Shown here in pieces: positions 34,642 to 43,381 of a DNA stretch of 64,000 nucleotides. Every line of letters starts with the position of its first letter. Position 1 is the first letter of the stretch. This DNA comes from Eikenella halliae (GTDB lineage: Bacteria > Pseudomonadota > Gammaproteobacteria > Burkholderiales > Neisseriaceae), in contig NZ_LXSQ01000014.1 in NCBI RefSeq assembly GCF_001648475.1, positions 1 through 64,000 on the forward strand. The letters run 5' to 3'. The position numbers and the translations under genes were made by a program. The notes below the pieces were generated by a model. That model did not search any database and was not told the origin of the DNA. It was given only the letters and a program-made list of their open reading frames with translations.

Positions 34642-35637
34642 TTACAACAAATGCGCCACCGCCGCGCGTTCGTCTTCCAACTCTTTGAGCGTGATGCCGA
34701 TGCGTTCGCGGCTGAAGTCGTCGATCGGCAAGTCTTTAATCACGCGGTATGCGCCGTTTTCGCACACCACGGGCAAGCCGAAAACAAGGCCTTCGGGGAT
34801 GCCGTAGGCGCCGTCTGAAGGCACGCCCATGGTTACCCAGCGGCCGTTGCTGCCGAGCACCCAGTCGCGGATGTGTTCGATGGCGGCGTTGGCGGCGGAG
34901 GCGGCGGAAGAAAGGCCGCGCGCTTCGATGATGGCGGCGCCGCGTTTGGCCACGGTGGGCAGGAAATATCCGGTATTCCACGCATCATCGTTGATCAGCT
35001 CTTTTGCGCTTCGGCCGTTTACGGTGGCGAAGCGGTAGTCGGCATACATGCTGGGGCTGTGGTTGCCCCACACGCACAGGCGATCGATGCCGCTCACGGA
35101 GCAGCCGGTTTTGAGGGCGATTTGGCTCAGGGCGCGGTTGTGGTCGAGGCGCAGCATGGCGGTGAAATTGCGCGCGGGCAGGTCGGGCGCGGATTTCATG
35201 GCGATATAGGCGTTGGTGTTGGCGGGGTTGCCCACCACGAGCACTTTCACGTTGCGGCTGGCCACTTTGTTCAACGCGGCGCCCTGCGCGGTGAAGATGT
35301 TGGCATTGGCATGCAGCAGGTCGGCCCGCTCCATGCCTTTGCTGCGCGGGCGTGCGCCGACCAAAATAGCGATTTCCGCATCTTGAAACGCGGCTTCGGG
35401 GTCGCTGGCGGCAAACACATCGGCCAGCAGCGGGAAGGCGCAGTCTTGCAGTTCCATAATCACGCCCTGCACGGCCTGCTGCGCCTGCGGCAAATCGAGC
35501 AGTTGCAGGATAACGGGCTGGTCTGCGCCGAGCATGTCGCCGGCGGCAATGCGGAATAATAAGGAATAGGCAATCTGGCCGGCTGCGCCGGTTACGGCGA
35601 TGCGGACGGGGGCTTTTTGGGGGCTGGTGTGGGTCAT
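34642..35637 (-). CDS. mdh: Malate dehydrogenase
   Basis: 331-residue NAD-dependent malate dehydrogenase of the long, cytosolic-type family. AVTGAAGQIAYSLLFRIA (Rossmann loop), GARPRSKGMERADLL and NPANTNAY are present, as is WGNHSPSMYADYRFA with the catalytic His. It supplies oxaloacetate in the TCA cycle next to the sdh-suc cluster, though on the opposite strand. The ribosome-binding site is not obvious. Confidence 0.95.
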   Translation of the reverse strand: MTHTSPQKAPVRIAVTGAAGQIAYSLLFRIAAGDMLGADQPVILQLLDLPQAQQAVQGVIMELQDCAFPLLADVFAASDPEAAFQDAEIAILVGARPRSKGMERADLLHANANIFTAQGAALNKVASRNVKVLVVGNPANTNAYIAMKSAPDLPARNFTAMLRLDHNRALSQIALKTGCSVSGIDRLCVWGNHSPSMYADYRFATVNGRSAKELINDDAWNTGYFLPTVAKRGAAIIEARGLSSAASAANAAIEHIRDWVLGSNGRWVTMGVPSDGAYGIPEGLVFGLPVVCENGAYRVIKDLPIDDFSRERIGITLKELEDERAAVAHLL

Positions 35638-36064
35638 GGCTTGAGGAATTGGAGTGAAGAAGGATATTTAAAGTGTGCAATGCTGCCACAGATTTTCAGG
35701 TAGCCTGAGGCAGCGTGTAAAGCTGCGTTATGATACATAAAGTTGGCATATTTGTGGTGCTTTTCCGTTATTTTATATTAAGAACAAGAACAAACGCGAT
35801 GCCGAATAACCTGATTATTTATCTGACAATTAGCCAAAATCCTCTTGGCAAACAATTACTCACTTTGATGCGTGTTATGTTAAGTTGATTTAAAACAAAG
35901 GCTGCTATATGATTTATAGCTGGGTAAACGTGGCCATTTTCGGTTGCCGCGCCCTGCCCGATAAAGGCTACCTGAAAATGTTTTCAAGCATCCGCAGGCG
36001 GCTTTTGGTTTTGAGTGTCGGCTACGGCCGGCTTGGGATATTGCCAATCTGAGGAAGTTTCGCC
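35638..36064. other. Gene-free mdh-sdhC divergent region
   Basis: 427 bases between divergent genes. It holds two uptake sequences (35694-35705 complement and 35965-35976) and an A/T-rich block at 35740-35920. I see no reading frame with coding character. Promoters for mdh and the sdh operon should lie here. Confidence 0.6.
35885..35913 (+). promoter_or_regulatory. Candidate promoter of the sdh operon
   Basis: TTGATT (35885-35890, 4 of 6), exactly 17 bases, TATGAT (35908-35913, 5 of 6). The leader would be about 145 bases. Confidence 0.4.
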
Positions 36065-36442
36065 ATGCGAACGACTAACAGACCGATATTCCTGGACATC
36101 ATCAGCATCCGGCTGCCGATTCCGGGGATTGTTTCCATTCTGCACCGCATCAGCGGCGTGCTGCTGTTTATCAGCCTGCCGCTTCTGTTATGGCTGCTCG
36201 CCGGCACGCTGGACAATGCCGCTGCCTTTGAATCTTACCGCGCCTTCGTGGCCCATCCGCTGGTGAGAATCGGCCTGCTCGGGCTGCTGTGGGCCTATCT
36301 GCACCACTTTTTTGCCGGTATCCGCTTCCTGTTTCTGGATGCGCACAAAGGCCTGGATTTGAACACTGCCCGCACCACCGCCAAAACCGTGATGGCGCTG
36401 GCTTTGATCTGCACCGCGATTTTGGGGGTATGGCTATGGTAG
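36065..36442 (+). CDS. sdhC: Succinate dehydrogenase cytochrome b556 subunit
   Basis: 125-residue three-helix membrane anchor of complex II. RPIFLDIISIRLPIPGIVSILHRISGV carries the quinone-site and heme-side signature, seen here in two pieces of the N-terminal region; a heme-ligand His lies in the second helix area (YLHHFFAGIR). GAGGAA precedes the ATG. Its stop overlaps the sdhD start. Confidence 0.93.
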   Translation: MRTTNRPIFLDIISIRLPIPGIVSILHRISGVLLFISLPLLLWLLAGTLDNAAAFESYRAFVAHPLVRIGLLGLLWAYLHHFFAGIRFLFLDAHKGLDLNTARTTAKTVMALALICTAILGVWLW

Positions 36443-36777
36443 ACCGCAAACTGACCGGCGCGCACTACGGCCTGCGCGATTGGGCGATGCAGCGCGCCAC
36501 CGCCGTGCTGATGCTGATTTACACCGCCGCGCTGATTGTATTCCTGCTCGCGCTGCCGGGCGATTACGCCGCATGGCAGGCGTTTTTTGGCCAAACTTGG
36601 GTGAAAGTGTTTACCCAAATCAGCTTCATCGCGCTGTTTCTGCATGCCTGGGTGGGCATCCGCGATTTGTGGATGGACTACATCAAGCCGTTCGGCCTGC
36701 GCCTGTTCCTTCAGGTAGCCACCATCGTTTGGCTGGCAGGCTGCATGGTTTACTCGGTTAAAGTGATTTGGGGTTGA
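36436..36777 (+). CDS. sdhD: Succinate dehydrogenase membrane anchor subunit
   Basis: 113-residue three-helix protein that completes the quinone and heme b site of complex II. GLRDWAMQRATAVLM and LFLHAWVGIRDLWMDYIKP are typical. Either ATG at 36430 or 36436 could be used; GGGGG fits 36436. It overlaps sdhC by 7 bases, and sdhA starts 5 bases after its stop. A DUS-like core lies in the last helix (FLQVAT). Confidence 0.92.
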   Translation: MVDRKLTGAHYGLRDWAMQRATAVLMLIYTAALIVFLLALPGDYAAWQAFFGQTWVKVFTQISFIALFLHAWVGIRDLWMDYIKPFGLRLFLQVATIVWLAGCMVYSVKVIWG

Positions 36778-36782
36778 ACAAG

Positions 36783-38546
36783 ATGACTTATCCTATCCGA
36801 AAATTCGATGCCGTTATCGTTGGCGGCGGCGGTGCCGGCCTGCGTGCGGCGCTGCAACTCTCCAAAGCCGGCCTCAACACCGCCGTGCTCTCCAAAGTAT
36901 TCCCCACCCGCTCCCACACCGTGGCCGCGCAGGGCGGCATTTCCGCCTCGCTGGGCAACGTGCAGGAAGACCGCTGGGATTGGCACATGTACGACACCGT
37001 AAAAGGTTCCGACTGGCTCGGCGACCAAGACGCCATCGAATTCATGTGCCGCCGCGCGCCCGAAGCCGTGATTGAACTGGAACACATGGGCATGCCATTC
37101 GACCGTGTGGAGAGCGGCAAAATCTACCAGCGCCCCTTCGGCGGCCATACTGCCGAGTTCGGCAAACGCGCCGTAGAACGCGCCTGCGCCGTGGCCGACC
37201 GCACCGGTCATGCCATGCTGCATACGCTCTACCAGCAAAACGTGCGCGCCAACACCCAATTCTTCGTGGAATGGACCGCGCTCGACCTCATCCGCAACGA
37301 AGAAGGCGATGCCGTGGGCATCACCGCCATGGAAATGGAAAGCGGCGACGTGTATATCTTCCACGCCAAAGCCATCCTGTTCGCCACCGGCGGCGCCGGC
37401 CGCATCTATGCCTCTTCCACCAACGCTTTCATGAACACCGGCGACGGCCTGGGCATCTGCGCCCGTGCCGGCATCCCTTTGGAAGACATGGAATTTTGGC
37501 AGTTCCACCCCACCGGCGTGGCCGGTGCGGGCGTGCTGATTACCGAAGGCGTGCGCGGCGAAGGCGGCATCCTGCTCAACGCCGACGGCGAACGCTTCAT
37601 GGAGCGCTACGCCCCCACCGTGAAAGACCTCGCTTCGCGCGACGTCGTTTCCCGCGCCATGTCGCTGGAAATTCTGGAAGGTCGCGGCTGTGGCAAAAAC
37701 AAAGACCACGTTTTGCTGAAAATCGACCACATCGGCGCAGAAAAAATCATGTCCAAGCTGCCCGGTATCCGCGAGATTTCCATCAACTTCGCCGGGGTCG
37801 ATCCGATTAAAGACCCGATTCCCGTCGTGCCCACCGTGCACTACATGATGGGCGGCATCCCCACCAACTACTTAGGCGAAGTGGTTGCGCCGAAAAACGG
37901 CAACCCCGAAGCCGTCGTGCCCGGCCTGTATGCCGCCGGCGAATGCGCCTGCGCCTCGGTGCACGGTGCCAACCGCCTCGGCACCAACTCCCTGCTCGAC
38001 TTGGTGGTGTTCGGCAAATCCGCCGGAGACAGCATGATTGAGTTCATCAAGCAGCACCCCGACATCAAACCGCTGCCCGAAAACGCCGGTGCGCTCACCG
38101 AACAACGCCTGGCACGGCTGAACAGCCAAACTGGCGGTGAAAACGTGGACGTGCTGCGCGGCGAACTGCAACGCACGCTGCAACGCCACGCCGGCGTATT
38201 CCGCACCGACGCCATTCTGAAAGAAGGCGTGGACAAAGTACTTGCCTTGGTGGAACGCAACAAACACACCGAAATCGGCGACAAGAGCATGGTGTGGAAC
38301 ACCGCCCGCATCGAAGCGCTGGAGCTCGACAACATGATGGAAGTGGCCAAAGCCACCATGATTGCTGCCGAAGCCCGCAAAGAATCGCGCGGCGCCCACG
38401 CCTCCGACGACCACCCCGAGCGCGACGACGAAAACTGGATGAAGCACAGCCTGTTCTACTCCGCCGACAATAGCCTGGCCTACAAACCCGTGCACACCCA
38501 GCCGCTCAGCGTGGAATACATTAAGCCTGCCAAGCGCGTTTACTAG
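36783..38546 (+). CDS. sdhA: Succinate dehydrogenase flavoprotein subunit
   Basis: 587-residue catalytic subunit that oxidises succinate to fumarate. VGGGGAGLRAALQ is the FAD dinucleotide loop, SHTVAAQGG carries the His for covalent FAD, and HPTGVAGAGVLITEGVRGEGG and the active-site Arg region HGANRLGTNSLLD are intact. The ATG at 36783 was taken rather than an in-frame TTG inside sdhD. A DUS-pair hairpin (38568-38610) separates it from sdhB, which may affect expression of downstream genes. Confidence 0.97.
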   Translation: MTYPIRKFDAVIVGGGGAGLRAALQLSKAGLNTAVLSKVFPTRSHTVAAQGGISASLGNVQEDRWDWHMYDTVKGSDWLGDQDAIEFMCRRAPEAVIELEHMGMPFDRVESGKIYQRPFGGHTAEFGKRAVERACAVADRTGHAMLHTLYQQNVRANTQFFVEWTALDLIRNEEGDAVGITAMEMESGDVYIFHAKAILFATGGAGRIYASSTNAFMNTGDGLGICARAGIPLEDMEFWQFHPTGVAGAGVLITEGVRGEGGILLNADGERFMERYAPTVKDLASRDVVSRAMSLEILEGRGCGKNKDHVLLKIDHIGAEKIMSKLPGIREISINFAGVDPIKDPIPVVPTVHYMMGGIPTNYLGEVVAPKNGNPEAVVPGLYAAGECACASVHGANRLGTNSLLDLVVFGKSAGDSMIEFIKQHPDIKPLPENAGALTEQRLARLNSQTGGENVDVLRGELQRTLQRHAGVFRTDAILKEGVDKVLALVERNKHTEIGDKSMVWNTARIEALELDNMMEVAKATMIAAEARKESRGAHASDDHPERDDENWMKHSLFYSADNSLAYKPVHTQPLSVEYIKPAKRVY

Positions 38547-38567
38547 AATAAAAACAACTATCTGGAA

Positions 38568-38610
38568 TTTTCAGGTAGCCCTTCCATGCCGCATTGAGGC
38601 TACCTGAAAA
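38568..38610 (+). repeat. DUS-pair hairpin inside the sdh operon
   Basis: TTTTCAGGTAGCC and GGCTACCTGAAAA with a 17-base loop stand between sdhA and sdhB. Since sdhB must be expressed with sdhA, this hairpin is presumably read through or stabilises the mRNA rather than ending it. Confidence 0.55.
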
Positions 38611-38639
38611 TACTGCCGCACCAAACCGAAGGAACACCC

Positions 38640-39347
38640 ATGGAAACTATCCGCCTCAAAGTGTACCGCTACAACCCCGATACCGATGCCAAACCCTATA
38701 TGCAGGACTACGAGCTCGAAATCGAGCCCACCGACGTGAAGCTGCTCGACGCCATCATGAAGCTCAAAGCCAAAGACGACAGCCTCTCCTTCCGCCGCTC
38801 CTGCCGCGAAGGCATCTGCGGCTCGGACGGCATGAACATCAACGGCAAAAACGGCCTCGCCTGCCTCACCGATATCCGCAGCCTCAAGCAGCCCATCGTA
38901 TTGCGCCCCCTGCCCGGCCTGCCCGTCATCCGCGACCTCATCGTGGACATGACCCAATTCTTCAAGCAATACCATTCCATCAAACCCTATGTGGTCAACG
39001 ACAACCCTGTCGACCCGCGGCAGGAACGCCTGCAAAGCCAGGCCGAGCGCGCCGAGCTGGACGGCTTGTATGAATGCATCCTCTGTGCCTGCTGCTCCAC
39101 TGCCTGCCCCTCCTTCTGGTGGAATCCCGATAAATTCGTCGGCCCCTCCGGCCTCCTAAATGCCTACCGCTTCATCGCCGACACCCGCGACACCATCACC
39201 AACGAACGTTTGGACAACCTCAACGACCCCTACCGCCTGTTCCGCTGCCACACCATCATGAACTGCGTAGACGTTTGCCCCAAACACCTCAACCCCACCC
39301 GCGCCATCGGCAAGATCAAAGAAATCATGCTCAAACGCGTGGTATAG
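38640..39347 (+). CDS. sdhB: Succinate dehydrogenase iron-sulfur subunit
   Basis: 235 residues carrying three iron-sulfur centres. The plant-type [2Fe-2S] cysteines are in SCREGICGSDG, the [4Fe-4S] in CILCACCSTACP and the [3Fe-4S] in CHTIMNCVDVCPKHLNP. All ligands are present. AAGGA precedes the ATG. Confidence 0.97.
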   Translation: METIRLKVYRYNPDTDAKPYMQDYELEIEPTDVKLLDAIMKLKAKDDSLSFRRSCREGICGSDGMNINGKNGLACLTDIRSLKQPIVLRPLPGLPVIRDLIVDMTQFFKQYHSIKPYVVNDNPVDPRQERLQSQAERAELDGLYECILCACCSTACPSFWWNPDKFVGPSGLLNAYRFIADTRDTITNERLDNLNDPYRLFRCHTIMNCVDVCPKHLNPTRAIGKIKEIMLKRVV

Positions 39348-39444
39348 CGGATAATCTTCAGCCAGTACGGTTTTGCCCCACCTAGCCGTACTGGCTGTAC
39401 TGTCTGCAGCCAGCCTCCTTATCCCCAGTTAAATAATCCCATAG
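39343..39444. repeat. Decayed Correia-like element between sdhB and sdhE
   Basis: From TATAGCGGATAATC overlapping the sdhB stop codon to AAATAATCCCATAG. The interior reads CCAGTACGG...CCGTACTGGCTGTACTGTCTGCAGCC...CTCCTTATCC, which is the Correia interior in the opposite orientation with substitutions. Its left end supplies the sdhB stop (TAG in GGTATAG). Confidence 0.55.
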
Positions 39445-39451
39445 CTAAGCC

Positions 39452-39712
39452 ATGCCCACCTTTGACGACACCGCCAAACGCCGCCTGCGCTTCCAAACCC
39501 GGCGCGGCCTGCTGGAGCTGGATATCCTGCTCAAGCAGTTCATGGCCGCCGAATTCGACCGCCTGAGCGATGCCGAGCTAACCGTATTCACCGAACTGCT
39601 CGCCCTACCCGACCCTGAATTATTCGCCCAACTCAACGGCCAAAACCCTGCCGCTAATGCCGAAAGTGCAGCCTTATTGGATAAAATCCGCAGTAGCCGA
39701 CGTACTGCTTGA
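39452..39712 (+). CDS. sdhE: Succinate dehydrogenase flavinylation factor SdhE
   Basis: 86-residue five-helix protein that promotes covalent FAD attachment to SdhA. RRGLLELDILLKQF contains the invariant RGxxE motif. Its place right after sdhB fits its role. No clear Shine-Dalgarno is seen; a Correia-like remnant lies directly upstream. Confidence 0.9.
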   Translation: MPTFDDTAKRRLRFQTRRGLLELDILLKQFMAAEFDRLSDAELTVFTELLALPDPELFAQLNGQNPAANAESAALLDKIRSSRRTA

Positions 39713-40318
39713 ACCGCATTCCTTTAAGGCTACCTGAAAGCATAACTTCGAAGTTCGCACATATAAAATTCAGACACATAAGGCTACCTGAAAACACTGC
39801 AGAGTTTCTGCCAAGCCAAAGTTTCAGGTAGCCTTTTTCTTTACCGACCACAGCCGGCACTCAAGTACGTCGCAAGTAACTTTAACATTCCGGTTTTCAG
39901 GTAGCCTATTGCCTCCATCTTTCCTGTTTAATCAACAATTCACTATCCCTCCAGCACCCACCCTCTGCCGCCAGCCCACACCCATCCCGCCGTGCCTACC
40001 GTAAAAGGGATTTTTCTTATTGACGTTCCCCATATCGGGTCGTATTATTCAGCCGTTATACCGGCGTTTGGCAAACTTCCAGCAACATTTCTGCCGCTGC
40101 CTGGTAAACCCTTGAAACTCAAAGAAAGGCCGGGCTGATTCCAGAATCTTAGCGACAGAAAGAGCAACCTTTTCAGGTAGCCGGTTTCGAGTTTTTATCA
40201 TATTCCCCTCCCCGGCCATTCCACCGCGCCAGATTCTCCATTCTCCCCCTTTCCAAGCAAACTATTTTCTGCGCCAAGCGCAATCAGGATGCCAGCAAAA
40301 GGCTACCTGAAAATGCTT

Positions 40319-40371
40319 ATTCCGAATCGCCATACTCATTTTTAGCCGCCTGCCGTGTGGCGATTCGGAAT
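40319..40371. repeat. 14-bp inverted repeat in the sucA leader region
   Basis: ATTCCGAATCGCCA (40319-40332) and TGGCGATTCGGAAT (40358-40371) are exact complements separated by 25 bases. It lies about 100 bases upstream of sucA and could be an operator-like or RNA structure. Confidence 0.65.
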
Positions 40372-40396
40372 CGGCATTCGCTGCAGATAGGATAAA

Positions 40397-40416
40397 GGCT
40401 GCCCGCTTAGGCAGCC
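40397..40416 (+). promoter_or_regulatory. Hairpin in the sucA leader
   Basis: GGCTGCC and GGCAGCC pair perfectly around a CGCTTA loop, 53 bases before the sucA start. No T tract follows, so a terminator is unlikely. Confidence 0.45.
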
Positions 40417-40469
40417 CGATAAGCAAGCGTGCTGCTCTTCAAACCTTCACCTTAAATAAGGATCTTGCC

Positions 40470-43286
40470 ATGATGAAAGAACAAAGTAGTTTGTCCTACC
40501 TATACGGTACCAACGTCCCGTATATTGAAGATTTGTACGAAGCCTATCTGAGCTCCCCTGACTCCGTGGACAGCCAATGGCGGCAGTATTTCGACCAAGT
40601 GGCCGCCATGCCCGGCAACACTCCGAAAGATGTGGCGCACCGCCCGATTCAGGAAGCCTTTGCCAACTTGGCACAGCAGCGCGGCGGCGCAGCCGCGGGC
40701 GGCGTGGATTTTGCCGCCATGCAGAAGCAAGTGGCCGTGTTGAGCCTGATTTCCGCCTACCGCTCCTTGGGCAACCGCGCCGCCGACCTCAACCCGCTCG
40801 ACCGCACCCATATCAGACAACTGCCCGAGCTCGATCCCAAAACCTACGGCCTCACTGATGCCGACATGAACACCCCTTTCCATGTCGGCACTGATCTTTC
40901 AGGTAGCCCCAAGCTGCCCTTGGCCGAAATCATCCGCCATCTGAAACAAATCTACTGCGGCCCCCTGGCGCTGGAATACATGCACATTCCCGACACCGCC
41001 GAGCGCGAATGGCTGCAGGAACGTCTGGAAGCCAACGGTGCCCGCCCGCAGTTTGACGCCGAAACCAAACGCCGCATCCTCAAAGAAATCACCGCCGCCG
41101 AAACCATGGAGCGCTATCTGCACACCCGCTATGTGGGTCAGAAGCGCTTCTCGCTCGAAGGCGGCGAAAGCACCGTGCCCGCGCTGAACCACCTGATCCG
41201 CGCCTCCACCGAAAAAGGCGTGCAGGAAATCGTAATCGGCATGGCGCACCGCGGCCGCTTGAATGTGTTGGTCAACACCATGGGCAAAGCCCCGCAAGCC
41301 ATTTTCGACGAGTTCGAAGGCAAAGTGGACGCCAAATTCCCCAGCGGCGACGTGAAATACCATATGGGCTTCAGCTCCGACGTGCCTACCCCGCACGGCC
41401 CGGTGCACCTCTCTTTGGCCTACAACCCCTCGCACCTGGAAATCACCAACCCCGTGATTGAAGGCTCCGTGCGCGCCCGCCAAGACCACCGAGGTGACGA
41501 AGGCCGCAAACAAGTGCTGCCCATCCTGACCCACGGCGACTCCGCCTTCATCGGTTTGGGCGTGAACCAAGCCACCTTCAATATGTCGCAAACCCGCGGC
41601 TACAGCACCGGCGGCACCATCCACTTCGTGATCAACAACCAAGTGGGCTTCACCACTTCCGACCCTCGCGACACCCGCTCCACCCTGTATTGCACCGACA
41701 TCGCCAAGATGGTGAGCGCGCCGATTCTGCACGTGAACGGCGACGACCCGGAAGCCGTGTGCCACGCCGCCCAAATCGCGCTGGACTACCGCACCACCTT
41801 CCACAAAGACATCGTGATCGATTTGGTGTGCTACCGCAAGCTCGGCCACAACGAAGGCGACGACCCCACCCTAACCCAGCCCTTGATGTACAAAAAAGTG
41901 GCCGCGCACCCCGGCTCCCGCGCCGTGTATGCCGAGCAGCTGATTAAAGAAGGCGTGGTAACCAAGGAAGAAGCCGAAAAACTCATCAACGACTACCGCG
42001 CCGCGATGGACAAAGGCGACCGCATCCAGGAAATTCTGCCCGAGCAGAAACGCGAACACGCCGTGGATTGGAGCAAATACCAGCCCATCAGCTGGCGCAC
42101 TCCGGTGAAAACCGCCCTGCCCGCCGCCGAAATCAAACGCCTGGCCGACCGCTTCACCGACATTCCCGCCGATGTAAAACTGCACAACACTGTGAGCAAA
42201 ATCATCGACAACCGCAAAGCCATGGCTGTTGGCGAGCAAGCTATTGACTGGGGTATGGCCGAAACCATAGCCTATGCCAGCCTGCTCGAAGCCGGCCACG
42301 ATATCCGCATTTCCGGCGAAGACTCCGGCCGCGGCACCTTCTCGCACCGCCACGCCGTACTGCACGACCAAAACCGTGCCGAACGCACCGGCGGCGTGTA
42401 TATCCCGCTGCAACACATCGGCGAAAAACAAGGCCGCTTCAACGTAATCGATTCCATCCTGAACGAAGAAGCCGTGATGGCCTACGAATACGGCTATGCC
42501 TCCTCCGCACCGGAAGACCTGGTGATTTGGGAAGCCCAGTTCGGCGACTTCGCCAACGGCGCGCAAATCGCCATCGACCAGTTCATCACCTCCGGCGAAA
42601 CCAAATGGGGACGCTGGTGCGGCCTCACCGTCATCCTGCCGCACGGCTACGACGGCCAAGGCCCGGAACACTCTTCCGCCCGCGTAGAACGCTGGCTGCA
42701 ACTGTGTGCCGAAGAAAACATCCAAGTGCTGATGATGTCTGAAGCATCGCAGATGTTCCACGCCCTGCGCCGCCAGATTCTGCGGCCCTACCGCAAACCG
42801 CTGGTGATTTTCATGTCCAAACGCCTGCTGCGCCTCAAAGACGCCTGCAGCCCGCTGGCCAACTTCACCGACGGCGAATTCCGCCTCGTTATCGGCGACA
42901 CCGTACATGGCCGCGACCAAGACGTGAAACGCGTGATTCTGTGTGCCGGCCAGGTGTACTACGATTTGGCCAAAGCCCGCGCCGACAAAGGCTTGGAAAA
43001 AGACATCGCTATCGTTCGCGTCGAGCAGCTCTACCCCTTCCCCTACGAAGAAGTGGCCGCCGAGCTCAAACGCTTCCCGAACGCCACCGAAATCATGTGG
43101 GCGCAGGAAGAGCCGAAAAACCAAGGCGCTTGGTACCAAATCCGCCACCGCTTGGAAAAAGTGCTCGGCGCCAACCAGCGCCTCACCACCGCTAGCCGCC
43201 CAGCCAGCGCCTCGCCCGCCGTCGGCTATGCCGTGAAACACAAAGCCGGTTTGGACGGCCTGCTTGAAGACGCGATGAAGCTCTAA
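40470..43286 (+). CDS. sucA: 2-oxoglutarate dehydrogenase E1 component
   Basis: 938-residue thiamine-diphosphate enzyme that decarboxylates 2-oxoglutarate and passes succinyl to the E2 lipoyl arm. The N-terminal SYLYGTNVPYIEDLYEAYLS peptide binds E2. GMAHRGRLNVL, HGDSAFIGLGVNQ and NGDDPEAV (ThDP/Mg) follow, and the C-terminal half has the transketolase-like pyrimidine domain with SGEDSGRGTFSHRH. AAGGA fixes the first of two adjacent ATG codons. An uptake sequence is embedded at about 40897-40908. Confidence 0.97.
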   Translation: MMKEQSSLSYLYGTNVPYIEDLYEAYLSSPDSVDSQWRQYFDQVAAMPGNTPKDVAHRPIQEAFANLAQQRGGAAAGGVDFAAMQKQVAVLSLISAYRSLGNRAADLNPLDRTHIRQLPELDPKTYGLTDADMNTPFHVGTDLSGSPKLPLAEIIRHLKQIYCGPLALEYMHIPDTAEREWLQERLEANGARPQFDAETKRRILKEITAAETMERYLHTRYVGQKRFSLEGGESTVPALNHLIRASTEKGVQEIVIGMAHRGRLNVLVNTMGKAPQAIFDEFEGKVDAKFPSGDVKYHMGFSSDVPTPHGPVHLSLAYNPSHLEITNPVIEGSVRARQDHRGDEGRKQVLPILTHGDSAFIGLGVNQATFNMSQTRGYSTGGTIHFVINNQVGFTTSDPRDTRSTLYCTDIAKMVSAPILHVNGDDPEAVCHAAQIALDYRTTFHKDIVIDLVCYRKLGHNEGDDPTLTQPLMYKKVAAHPGSRAVYAEQLIKEGVVTKEEAEKLINDYRAAMDKGDRIQEILPEQKREHAVDWSKYQPISWRTPVKTALPAAEIKRLADRFTDIPADVKLHNTVSKIIDNRKAMAVGEQAIDWGMAETIAYASLLEAGHDIRISGEDSGRGTFSHRHAVLHDQNRAERTGGVYIPLQHIGEKQGRFNVIDSILNEEAVMAYEYGYASSAPEDLVIWEAQFGDFANGAQIAIDQFITSGETKWGRWCGLTVILPHGYDGQGPEHSSARVERWLQLCAEENIQVLMMSEASQMFHALRRQILRPYRKPLVIFMSKRLLRLKDACSPLANFTDGEFRLVIGDTVHGRDQDVKRVILCAGQVYYDLAKARADKGLEKDIAIVRVEQLYPFPYEEVAAELKRFPNATEIMWAQEEPKNQGAWYQIRHRLEKVLGANQRLTTASRPASASPAVGYAVKHKAGLDGLLEDAMKL

Positions 43287-43381
43287 AGCGCCAACAGGCT
43301 ACCTGAAACATGCCGAACCGTTTTCAGGTAGCCTCCTAGAACACGATTTACCTATTTTTCAATTCACTAAAGGATAAAACC

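Larger units (their letters stand above)
39713..40469. other. 757-base gene-free region between sdhE and sucA
   Basis: No convincing reading frame on either strand. Contents: DUS copies near 39728, 39782, 39824 (complement), 39897, 40174 and 40300. A pyrimidine-rich stretch spans 39910-40020. A 14-bp inverted repeat (40319-40332 with 40358-40371) and a small GC hairpin (40397-40416) lie before sucA. In Neisseria meningitidis gltA occupies this position, so the region may mark its loss. Confidence 0.6.

Noticed and set aside
41871..43241. Long minus-strand frames opposite sucA (456 and 316 codons)
   Set aside because: Antisense shadows of the strongly conserved sucA coding frame, with no recognisable domains.
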